Assembly (NCBI GenBank): GCA_024693165.1
Contig: JAILLM010000062.1
Location: 1-17,084 of the forward strand
Length of the DNA stretch: 17,084 nt
Direction of reading: 5' to 3'
Origin: Bacilli bacterium
Lineage (GTDB): Bacteria > Bacillota_I > Bacilli_A > RF39 > UBA660
Shown here: positions 1-5,256 of the stretch, piece by piece
Layout: every line of letters begins with the position of its first letter
Numbering within the stretch: the first letter of the stretch is position 1
Notes under the pieces: model-generated
What the model saw: the letters and a program-made list of their open reading frames with translations, nothing else
Databases searched by the model: none
What the model was told of the DNA's origin: nothing
Program-made: the position numbers and the translations under genes

Positions 1-456
1 AAATACGCTAAATTCATTAAAGTCTATACCTAGAGAATTAACATTCTCTATAATACAGAAGAATAAGAACGAAATAATAGATGGTACTAATACATTAATA
101 ATCTTTAATGATGTTTTATTTGATTTTAATAATGTATATACGCTTATGATAATTGAAAGAATCATCACTATAACGAACTCTAAAGTTGTAGGGAAATAAA
201 TTAACTCTATAGCTTTAGCAGATACATTATTAACAAAAACAGAAATTGTATTAATGTAGTTAACTAAATAGAAACCAATTAGTAATAATCCAGATGCTAA
301 ACATACTCTATCATTTAACTTCTTATTCATTAAATTTTTAAATACTGCATGAACTATTAATAATAATATTTCAAGTCCAATAAGTACTAAAACTTTTGAA
401 TCTTTAGCTGCATTAAATGCAGTTGTAATAATTTGTAATATTGATAATTCTTTCAT
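1..456 (-). CDS. Polytopic membrane protein, partial (cut by the left edge)
   Basis: An open frame of 152 codons runs from ATG at 456 off the left edge, so the C-terminus is missing. The visible part is very hydrophobic, with about four membrane helices (roughly residues 18-36, 50-72, 88-108 and 122-140) separated by short charged loops such as KNLMNKKLNDR and KSNKTS. The ATG follows a purine-rich stretch (ATGGGGGTTT) about 6 bases upstream, a plausible ribosome binding site. It begins 33 bases after the sortase stop with no hairpin between them, so it is probably the third gene of the adhesin-sortase transcript. I do not recognise the family. The position suggests a role linked to the surface protein or its export, but that is inference from location only. 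Confidence 0.7.
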   Translation of the reverse strand, partial: MKELSILQIITTAFNAAKDSKVLVLIGLEILLLIVHAVFKNLMNKKLNDRVCLASGLLLIGFYLVNYINTISVFVNNVSAKAIELIYFPTTLEFVIVMILSIIISVYTLLKSNKTSLKIINVLVPSIISFLFFCIIENVNSLGIDFNEFSVF

Positions 457-489
457 AATAAACCCCCATTTATTATAAATATTTCCTTT

Positions 490-1125
490 TTATCCTTCGT
501 TTATTAACTCAAATATAAATACAGTTTGTTCGGTCTTACTTTGATATGTACATGTTATTAAAGTTAATGTTTTAACATTAGGATCTCTAGTAATTTCTAC
601 AGTTCCATCTTTAACAACATTGTATATATTAACTAATTTATAAGTATAAGTTTTATTATTATACTCAATTTGTGCAGTTGCACCTAAATTTAAATTATGT
701 AACTTATTAAAGTAACCAACAGATGATGTTCCGTTATGCCCTGCTAGTATTAAATTACCATTTTTAACATTAGGCATATCAGAACCTTTAATCAATTGTA
801 CATTATAATTAACATAGTTATATGGATTTTCAAGTGATGTAAATCCTTTATCTAAGTTAATTTCAGGAACCTTTAGATATCCAATGTAATCATATCTACC
901 GTTTCCAGAGACTACAGGAGTATCTTCAGGATCTTCTACTAATGATAATTCTTGACCAGCATCTTCATCGAATTCTACTACTTGTTCAACAAGATTTCTG
1001 TTTTTATTATCAAAAACTTTAACCTTCATTGTCTCAAAGTGAGTATAACCAATTAAGCACAACCCCATAAAAGCAAAAAGAATGCTAATTGTTATCTTAG
1101 CATTCTTTGATAGATTTCTTAACAT
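490..1125 (-). CDS. Sortase-family cysteine transpeptidase with an atypical active site
   Basis: Sortases cleave an LPxTG-like signal and join the protein to the cell wall or to another pilin. The 211-residue protein has an N-terminal membrane anchor (residues about 11-27) and an extracytoplasmic catalytic domain (about 78-208). The catalytic His lies in LAGHNG (His130) and the Cys in TLITCTYQ (Cys192). The third catalytic residue, normally Arg about eight positions after Cys in sortases of the TCTYEFxxxR pattern, is replaced by Gln200 in KTEQTVF. I chose ATG at 1125 because GGTGGAG lies 6 bases upstream; a TTG 15 bases earlier would put that sequence inside the gene. The start overlaps the end of the adhesin gene by 29 bases in another frame, suggesting translational coupling. 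The adhesin just upstream is the obvious substrate. Family is clear; class and activity are uncertain. Confidence 0.9.
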   Translation of the reverse strand: MLRNLSKNAKITISILFAFMGLCLIGYTHFETMKVKVFDNKNRNLVEQVVEFDEDAGQELSLVEDPEDTPVVSGNGRYDYIGYLKVPEINLDKGFTSLENPYNYVNYNVQLIKGSDMPNVKNGNLILAGHNGTSSVGYFNKLHNLNLGATAQIEYNNKTYTYKLVNIYNVVKDGTVEITRDPNVKTLTLITCTYQSKTEQTVFIFELINEG

Positions 1126-2716
1126 AGATTGCTCCACCAATTAATAATGCAAGACCACCAATTAATAATAATGTTGAGTTTTTGCCAGTTGAAGGAACTT
1201 CTACTTCTTCAGTAGGTTTCTTTGTATTGTAGAAAGAAACATATACTGCATCTTCATATTTTCCGTTACCGTTAAGTACTTGAACTGTACCATCTTCTAA
1301 TAATTTAAATGTTACAGTATCTTTACTTAAGATATAACCTTCTGGAGCTTCTACTTCATAAACTGTATATTCTCCAGCTTTTAATGTAATTGAATACATT
1401 TTATCTGTTGATGTAAATTCAGATACTACATATCCGTTTGAATCTTTAATAACTAGTTTAGCACCAGCTACTTGTTTTCCAGATTCACTATCTAATTTAG
1501 CGATAGATACTGTATCTTGTAATTCATTGATCATAACTACTCTATCAACTTTAGTATAAACACCATTTGAATCTTTAACATAAACTTTACCAGTTACATC
1601 AATCATGAAGTAAATAGTAGTTTTACTTAATTTATATCCAGCTGGTGCAATAGTTTCAGTTAATGAATATTTACCAGGTTTTAATGTAATTTTATGTGTT
1701 TCAGTAGTTGAAACCCATTTTTCAATTAATGTTCCCTTTTCATCTTTAACTTCTAATGTAGCTCCAGCAACTTCTTTAGCTTGAGTTACATCAGTTTTAC
1801 TAATATTAACTGTATAGTTAACGTTAGCAATAACCATTTCTAAACTATCATTTACATTACTTGTAGTTACTTCAGTTTCACTATAAAGTAATTTTTGATA
1901 TTTAGAAGAATGGAAATAATAGTATGCTGTTTCTTTATCAGAATCAGCTTTAACATTTAATTTAAATGTTAATTTTTGTCCAGCAGGTACAGCACTTACT
2001 GGGATTTTAACTTTAACACCGTTTGTACTCTTAACAACTAATGATCCTTTTGGAGTGTTGTCTAAAGAATACTTAACATTTTTAACATTGTTAGCTTTAA
2101 CAACTATTTCAGAAGATACATAGTATCCATCAACAATTGAGAAAGTAACTTGTCCATCAACTAAGTCGATAGATCCAGTTGTTTGTTTATAACTAATTGC
2201 ACCATTTAATAGGTCAATTACTTTTTTACAAACATCATAGTTTTCTAATTTACTATCTTTTGAATGATAAATGATATAATTTTTTAAACTTGTTTCTAAG
2301 TTTGCATTATTACCATTTACATAGTCCATATAATACCAAACTGCTAATTGTTTAATATAGAAATCTTTATTAGCATCTCCAGTATTAATGTTTGAGTTAA
2401 TAATGTAAATAAATCCATCATCAACTTTTCCTGTCTTTTTAAATTCTAAATTGTATTTGTAAGTGGAATCTAATTCCATACAATATACATATTTACCATC
2501 TGTAGTTTTCTTTACTACAACTGGGTATGTATATTTTTTACCATCTTTTGCAGTAGCATTGATGTAGTTAACTGTCTTGTACTTACCATTTCCAGTTAAG
2601 TCAGCAGTTTTGAATGAATTTGGTAAACTAGTAGCAGCAAATACTGATCCTAATCCAGCAAATCCAATTACAAATGCGATAAGCATTGCAACTATAAATG
2701 ATTTTACTTTTCTCAT
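1097..2716 (-). CDS. Cell-wall-anchored thioester-domain adhesin with two SpaA/Cna-B-type domains
   Basis: This 539-residue protein is built for display on the cell wall. A signal peptide (residues 1-27, ending SVFAA) is followed by a thioester-type (TQxA-like) domain with Cys79 in VYCMELD and Gln123 in IKQLAVWYYM, residues expected to form a Cys-Gln thioester that can bind host or surface groups covalently. A beta-rich middle region spans about 180-300. Two SpaA/Cna-B-type domains follow (about 301-400 and 401-500). Each carries an isopeptide triad: Lys307, Glu354 in LTETIAPAGY and Asn397; then Lys407, Glu454 in YEVEAPEGY and Asn497. The C-terminus has VPSTG (507-511), a hydrophobic helix and a basic tail (KKSIKEC), the sortase sorting signal. 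AGGGGGAAAAGG precedes the ATG. It is the first gene of a transcript continuing into the sortase. The bonds and the ligand are inferred from family knowledge. Confidence 0.93.
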   Translation of the reverse strand: MRKVKSFIVAMLIAFVIGFAGLGSVFAATSLPNSFKTADLTGNGKYKTVNYINATAKDGKKYTYPVVVKKTTDGKYVYCMELDSTYKYNLEFKKTGKVDDGFIYIINSNINTGDANKDFYIKQLAVWYYMDYVNGNNANLETSLKNYIIYHSKDSKLENYDVCKKVIDLLNGAISYKQTTGSIDLVDGQVTFSIVDGYYVSSEIVVKANNVKNVKYSLDNTPKGSLVVKSTNGVKVKIPVSAVPAGQKLTFKLNVKADSDKETAYYYFHSSKYQKLLYSETEVTTSNVNDSLEMVIANVNYTVNISKTDVTQAKEVAGATLEVKDEKGTLIEKWVSTTETHKITLKPGKYSLTETIAPAGYKLSKTTIYFMIDVTGKVYVKDSNGVYTKVDRVVMINELQDTVSIAKLDSESGKQVAGAKLVIKDSNGYVVSEFTSTDKMYSITLKAGEYTVYEVEAPEGYILSKDTVTFKLLEDGTVQVLNGNGKYEDAVYVSFYNTKKPTEEVEVPSTGKNSTLLLIGGLALLIGGAIYVKKSIKEC

Positions 2717-2743
2717 AACCTTTTCCCCCTTGAGATGTGACCT

Positions 2744-2771
2744 ATTATAGCACTTTTTTAAAAAAATGCAA
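2744..2771 (-). promoter_or_regulatory. Sigma-A promoter of the adhesin-sortase operon
   Basis: On the minus strand, TTGCAT (2766-2771) and TATAAT (2744-2749) are 16 bases apart, and the -10 box has the TGC extension. Transcription should begin about 20 bases before the adhesin start, leaving a very short leader. An imperfect dyad (TCCT, nine A/T bases, AGGA; 2784-2800) lies just upstream, between this promoter and the divergent tRNA promoter; whether it is an operator is unknown. Confidence 0.75.
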
Positions 2772-2827
2772 ATTTTTAACCAATCCTTATATATATAGGA
2801 AAAATCGTTATTTAAAGAAACTTTTTA

Positions 2828-2856
2828 TTGCACCCCAAAAATAAATATGTTATATT
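2828..2856 (+). promoter_or_regulatory. Sigma-A promoter of the tRNA pair
   Basis: TTGCAC (2828-2833) and TATATT (2851-2856) are separated by 17 bases, with a TG one base before the -10 box. The predicted start near 2863 lies about five bases before the first mature tRNA base, as expected for a tRNA transcription unit. Confidence 0.75.
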
Positions 2857-2867
2857 TAAGTAGTCAT

Positions 2868-2944
2868 GGATCTTTAGCTCAGTTGGTTAGAGCATCCGGC
2901 TCATAACCGGGCGGTCGTAGGTTCGAGTCCTACAAGATCCACCA
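2868..2944 (+). tRNA. tRNA with CAU anticodon, probably tRNA-Ile2 (lysidine type)
   Basis: A complete 77-base cloverleaf with encoded CCA. The acceptor arm pairs GGATCTT (2868-2874) with AAGATCC (2934-2940); the discriminator is A2941. The T arm reads TAGGTTCGAGTCCTA. The anticodon loop is CTCATAA with CAT at 2902-2904. CAT tRNAs can be initiator Met, elongator Met or Ile2, in which C34 is changed to lysidine by TilS and reads AUA. From memory, the GGAxCTTTAGCTCAG start together with a CTCATAA loop matches Ile2 of Bacillus and Mollicutes, while their elongator Met loop reads TTCATAC. It is not an initiator, because base 1 pairs normally with base 72. The Ile2 identity is likely but rests on recalled sequences. 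Confidence 0.95.
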
Positions 2945-2948
2945 AACT

Positions 2949-3033
2949 GCGGGTATGGCGAAATTGGCAGACGCGCTAGACTTAGGATCTAGTGGATTAC
3001 TCCGTGCAGGTTCAACTCCTGTTACCCGCACCA
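2949..3033 (+). tRNA. tRNA-Leu (UAG anticodon)
   Basis: An 85-base class II tRNA with a long variable arm and encoded CCA. The acceptor arm pairs GCGGGTA (2949-2955) with TACCCGC (3023-3029). The anticodon stem pairs CTAGA with TCTAG around the loop CTTAGGA, giving TAG at 2983-2985 (reads CUA and other CUN Leu codons). The T arm contains GTTCAACTC. Only four bases separate it from the preceding tRNA, so both come from one precursor. Confidence 0.96.
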
Positions 3034-3044
3034 TTAAGAAACTA

Positions 3045-3071
3045 AACGGTATCATTTGATATCGTTTTTTT
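3045..3071 (+). terminator. Rho-independent terminator of the tRNA pair
   Basis: A nine-pair stem, AACGGTATC with GATATCGTT (one G-U pair), closes a four-base loop (ATTT) and is followed by seven T. It lies 11 bases after the tRNA-Leu CCA and is convergent with the terminator of the minus-strand membrane gene. Confidence 0.85.
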
Positions 3072-3082
3072 ATTTATAAATT

Positions 3083-3108
3083 AAAAAAAGAAAGATCAAA
3101 TATCTTTC
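3083..3108 (-). terminator. Terminator of the SHOCT membrane-protein gene
   Basis: Read on the minus strand, GAAAGAT, loop ATTTG and ATCTTTC form a seven-pair hairpin followed by seven T. It starts directly after the stop codon at 3110-3112. Confidence 0.8.
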
Positions 3109-3109
3109 C

Positions 3110-3958
3110 TTATTTTTCCTCTAAAATCTTTTTCTTTTCAGAATCATACTCTTCTTGAGTAATAGCTTCTAAATCTAATAACTTTTTAAGTTTTTCAAGT
3201 TTATCATATTTATCATCATTTGATGATTTATTATCTTTTATTTCTCCTAATATATTATTATCGGGGTTAGTAGTTCTAGGTATATCTTTTACTTCAACCT
3301 TAGCTTCTTCATGAATTTCAAATAATCTATCAGAAGGTTCAACCTTTTCTACTTTTACTTCTACAGGAGTTTCTTCCACTTTATCTTCTTCATTGTTATT
3401 AGTATTCTTAGTAACAATTTTATTAGCAATTGGTACTACGATTGTACCTAAAGCAATAAGTATAGCTAATACTGCATCTATTCTCATAAAGTCATCATTT
3501 TCAACAAGTAAACGGAATATCCATAATGCATCAATTCCTACTGATAATACTATTGTTAAATTTCTAACATTTAAAATTGTTGAATCATTAATATTTTCAA
3601 GTAGCAATTCAGAAATATGTCCTAATGACCAAGATAATAGAACTAATATTAAAGAAACTTTTATAACATATTCATAACTGTCACCAAAAGTTTCAAAAAT
3701 AGTTAATATATTAAAAATAAAGAATAAACATGCAATAAAACAAGTAAACATACCAACACATGCAACTGTTTCATATTTCTTCTTATCATATAAAGAAGAA
3801 CATATTACACCAGGAATACTAAATCCAAAAATAGTTCCAGTAATAGCTAATATTTTCCAAGTTAGTTCATTCCATACTCCTAAAAGAATAACACTTATTC
3901 CAAATATAGCTCCAATAACTAAAGTATAAATCAAATTTGATAAAAATATTTTTCTCAT
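3110..3958 (-). CDS. Six-helix membrane protein with C-terminal SHOCT domain
   Basis: This 282-residue protein has about six membrane helices in its first 185 residues (roughly 8-26, 34-54, 64-84, 98-118, 131-150 and 161-181). A hydrophilic, Glu/Lys/Val-rich linker (about 185-245) follows, then a SHOCT-type C-terminal domain (about 246-282) with LEKLKKLLDLEAITQEEY and KKKILEE. SHOCT domains are short helical modules found at protein ends, usually of unknown function and thought to mediate oligomerisation or binding. The membrane part is not a family I recognise. I chose ATG at 3958 because GGAG lies 8 bases upstream; a GTG nine bases earlier overlaps that sequence. The gene is monocistronic, with its own terminator and a candidate promoter. 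No transport or enzymatic motif is visible, so no function is assigned. Confidence 0.85.
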   Translation of the reverse strand: MRKIFLSNLIYTLVIGAIFGISVILLGVWNELTWKILAITGTIFGFSIPGVICSSLYDKKKYETVACVGMFTCFIACLFFIFNILTIFETFGDSYEYVIKVSLILVLLSWSLGHISELLLENINDSTILNVRNLTIVLSVGIDALWIFRLLVENDDFMRIDAVLAILIALGTIVVPIANKIVTKNTNNNEEDKVEETPVEVKVEKVEPSDRLFEIHEEAKVEVKDIPRTTNPDNNILGEIKDNKSSNDDKYDKLEKLKKLLDLEAITQEEYDSEKKKILEEK

Positions 3959-4008
3959 GAATAACACTCCATCCTATATTTAATAATAACATAAATTAAA
4001 TATTATTA

Positions 4009-4014
4009 ATTATA
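4009..4014 (-). promoter_or_regulatory. Candidate -10 box of the SHOCT membrane-protein gene
   Basis: TATAAT on the minus strand lies about 50 bases before the ATG at 3958, just beyond the terminator of the upstream gene. The best -35 candidates (TTATTG with an 18-base spacer, TTGTGT with a 15-base spacer) are poor, so only the -10 box is called. Confidence 0.45.
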
Positions 4015-4040
4015 CGATTCAATAACTATACACAATAAAT

Positions 4041-4072
4041 AAAAAGAATTAGTGTTTTCTTTTCACTAATTC
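4041..4072 (-). terminator. Terminator embedded in the end of the gene at 4049-4399
   Basis: On the minus strand GAATTAGTG and CACTAATTC form a nine-pair stem around a nine-base loop, followed by five T. The hairpin contains the last codons and the TAA stop (4049-4051). A T run also follows it on the plus strand, so it could work in both directions, though no plus-strand gene reaches it. Confidence 0.85.
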
Positions 4073-4399
4073 CTTTTTTTGTTTCTTAACAACATATAAA
4101 GCTACACCATCTGAATTATAATTAGGAATCATTTCTCCTGAAGAAAGATCTTTAATTGGAGCTTTAGGTCCAATCACAGTTGCAACTCCTCTATTCATTA
4201 AATAATACATTTGATTATAAGCTTCATCAATACTCTCAAAATTTGCATAAAATTCATTTCCAAAATCATCATAGAATTTAATAGAATTCATATACAAATA
4301 TTTATCTACTTTAGAATTACCATTTTTTTGATATTTACCGTATACAACAGTAACTCCATCAATATATTCTATTTTTGTTATATCTTCGTTGTTTAACAT
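4049..4399 (-). CDS. Small soluble protein of unknown function (116 residues)
   Basis: I do not recognise this protein. It has no signal peptide, no membrane segment and no Cys. The first half looks beta-rich (EYIDGVTVVYGKYQ, KYLYMNSIKFYDDFGNEFYANF), followed by a probable helix (ESIDEAYNQMYYLMNRG) and a short strand region ending in a very basic tail (KKQKKELVKRKH). The start is ATG at 4399, eight bases after GGAGG; the frame stays open upstream but lacks any such signal. It has its own promoter, overlapped by a perfect 14-base palindrome, and its own terminator, so it is a separately regulated monocistronic gene. The basic tail might bind nucleic acid or acidic surfaces, but nothing else supports that. 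Confidence 0.75.
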   Translation of the reverse strand: MLNNEDITKIEYIDGVTVVYGKYQKNGNSKVDKYLYMNSIKFYDDFGNEFYANFESIDEAYNQMYYLMNRGVATVIGPKAPIKDLSSGEMIPNYNSDGVALYVVKKQKKELVKRKH

Positions 4400-4420
4400 T
4401 ATAATTGCCTCCGGTTTCTT

Positions 4421-4450
4421 ATTATAACAATATATACTTAATATATTAAG
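4421..4450 (-). promoter_or_regulatory. Extended -10 promoter with overlapping 14-base palindrome
   Basis: On the minus strand TGTTATAAT supplies an extended -10 box (TATAAT at 4421-4426). No good -35 box is present. The perfect palindrome CTTAATATATTAAG (4437-4450) occupies the region where RNA polymerase would contact -35 and could be an operator. The predicted leader of the gene starting at 4399 is about 15 bases. Confidence 0.55.
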
Positions 4451-4480
4451 AAGCAAAAGTTTAAGTTTACACTTATAGAC

Positions 4481-4508
4481 AAAAAAAGAAGTAGATTAAC
4501 TACTTCTT
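4481..4508 (-). terminator. Terminator of the gene at 4500-4925
   Basis: On the minus strand GAAGTAG, loop TTAAT and CTACTTC form a seven-pair stem, extendable by flanking A-T pairs, followed by seven T. The TAG stop (4500-4502) lies in the 5' arm. Confidence 0.85.
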
Positions 4509-4925
4509 GTTATTATCTAATGCACTAAATAGATTTATCATAAATTTATCTTTTTCTGCATTTTGTTTAGAAATCATAACACCTTTGTATGTAGATAACT
4601 CAGCAACATGACCTTCAAGTAAGATTTCAGTTGGCATAATTGTTTCTAACATAACAACGTTTTGATCTTTATAAACAATATATTTTAACTTAACTTCACC
4701 ATGAACTTGAGTGAACAATAAATCACTTGGTAGTTTTAGTTCATAAGTTTCTGTTTTATTTACAGAATCAGATGATACTAATTCGCCAAGGAATTTACCA
4801 CTACGTAATGAAGGATAGTAATCGAAATTTAACTTCTTGTAAGCAAGCATGTTATATTTCTTTAATGCTCTTTCCAACTTACGGAACTCATTTTCATTGA
4901 TGTAATCTAGAATAAATCCTTTCAT
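4500..4925 (-). CDS. Small soluble protein of unknown function (141 residues)
   Basis: I do not recognise this protein. It has no signal peptide, membrane segment or Cys. An N-terminal helical part (FILDYINENEFRKLERALKK, residues 4-23) precedes an alternating beta-like region (about 48-110) with stretches such as ETYELKLPSDLLF and GEVKLKYIVYKDQNVVMLET, and the C-terminus is again helical (about 122-137). ATG at 4925 follows AAGGGGGA with 6-base spacing, a strong start signal. It has a near-consensus promoter and its own terminator, so it is a well-expressed single gene. The smaller gene downstream is separated from it by that terminator and has its own promoter. No function can be assigned from the sequence. 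Confidence 0.8.
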   Translation of the reverse strand: MKGFILDYINENEFRKLERALKKYNMLAYKKLNFDYYPSLRSGKFLGELVSSDSVNKTETYELKLPSDLLFTQVHGEVKLKYIVYKDQNVVMLETIMPTEILLEGHVAELSTYKGVMISKQNAEKDKFMINLFSALDNNKK

Positions 4926-4958
4926 AAAACGTCCCCCTTATTCCCTAATTACATATAA

Positions 4959-4987
4959 ATTATAGCATCTTAAATAGATACCGTCAA
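4959..4987 (-). promoter_or_regulatory. Strong sigma-A promoter of the gene at 4500-4925
   Basis: TTGACG (4982-4987) and TATAAT (4959-4964) are 17 bases apart on the minus strand, with a TGC extension before the -10 box. This is the closest match to consensus in the window and predicts a leader of about 27 bases. Confidence 0.85.
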
Positions 4988-5070
4988 ATATCCTCACCCT
5001 TGAGAAACAACATATATCCATATATTTTACACATAAAATAATACTTTTACAAGAAAAACTTTTCTTAATA

Positions 5071-5097
5071 AAAAAAATACATCAATAAATAATGTAT
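5071..5097 (-). terminator. Weak terminator after the 24-codon ORF
   Basis: On the minus strand ATACAT and ATGTAT form a six-pair, A/T-rich stem with a nine-base loop, followed by seven T. It lies just after the small ORF. The rest of this intergenic stretch, 4988-5070, shows nothing I can interpret. Confidence 0.5.
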
Positions 5098-5102
5098 CTT
5101 TT

Positions 5103-5177
5103 TTAGTCTATAGATTTACCTATTGGTAACTCTAAATCATGAAAACTATCAAATACATTATAATTAATATTGCTCAT
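5103..5177 (-). CDS. Candidate 24-residue peptide gene
   Basis: A short open frame begins at ATG 5177, preceded by GAAGGGG with 5-base spacing, and ends in TAA at 5103-5105. The peptide is hydrophilic and slightly acidic (it contains NYNVFDSFHDLELPIG), with no signal peptide or membrane segment. A possible promoter and a hairpin with a T run flank it, so it looks like a complete small transcription unit in the 329-base gap between ftsK and the gene at 4925. I know of no matching family. It could be a genuine small protein, a leader-type peptide or chance; the ribosome binding site is the main support. Confidence 0.45.
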   Translation of the reverse strand: MSNINYNVFDSFHDLELPIGKSID

Positions 5178-5198
5178 AATAACCCCTTCAAATTGCAA

Positions 5199-5229
5199 AG
5201 TATAATAAAATAAAATAGAAAAAAATCAA
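5199..5229 (-). promoter_or_regulatory. Possible promoter of the 24-codon ORF
   Basis: TTGATT (5224-5229) and TATACT (5199-5204) are 19 bases apart on the minus strand, a wide spacing. The -35 box lies in the T-rich tail of the ftsK terminator. Weak but suitably placed. Confidence 0.35.
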
Positions 5230-5256
5230 ATTAAAAGGATGATATTAAATCATCCT
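5221..5256 (-). terminator. Terminator of ftsK
   Basis: On the minus strand AGGATGAT, loop TTAAT and ATCATCCT form an eight-pair stem followed by TTTTAATTTGATTTTTTT. The stem begins inside the TAG stop (5255-5257). Confidence 0.8.

Noticed and set aside
472..477. A TATAAT-like box before the left-edge membrane gene
   Set aside because: No -35 box is found at suitable spacing, and the gene is close enough to the sortase to share its transcript.
1126..1140. An earlier TTG start for the sortase
   Set aside because: It would place the GGTGGAG ribosome binding site inside the gene, and ATG at 1125 has ideal spacing from it.
2785..2799. A/T dyad between the adhesin and tRNA promoters as a definite operator
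   Set aside because: The symmetry is imperfect and TATA-rich tracts are common in this DNA; kept only as a remark under the promoter.
3393..3677. Plus-strand open frame antisense to the SHOCT membrane-protein gene
   Set aside because: It mirrors a well-supported minus-strand gene, has no ribosome binding site and no family-like sequence.
4211..4396. Plus-strand open frame antisense to the 116-residue gene
   Set aside because: It is low-complexity Ile/Phe-rich sequence of the kind produced by A/T-rich antisense frames, with no start signals.
5051..5066. Hairpin AAGAAAA/TTTTCTT in the gap after the small ORF
   Set aside because: The loop is too small unless the stem is shortened, and no T run follows on the minus strand.
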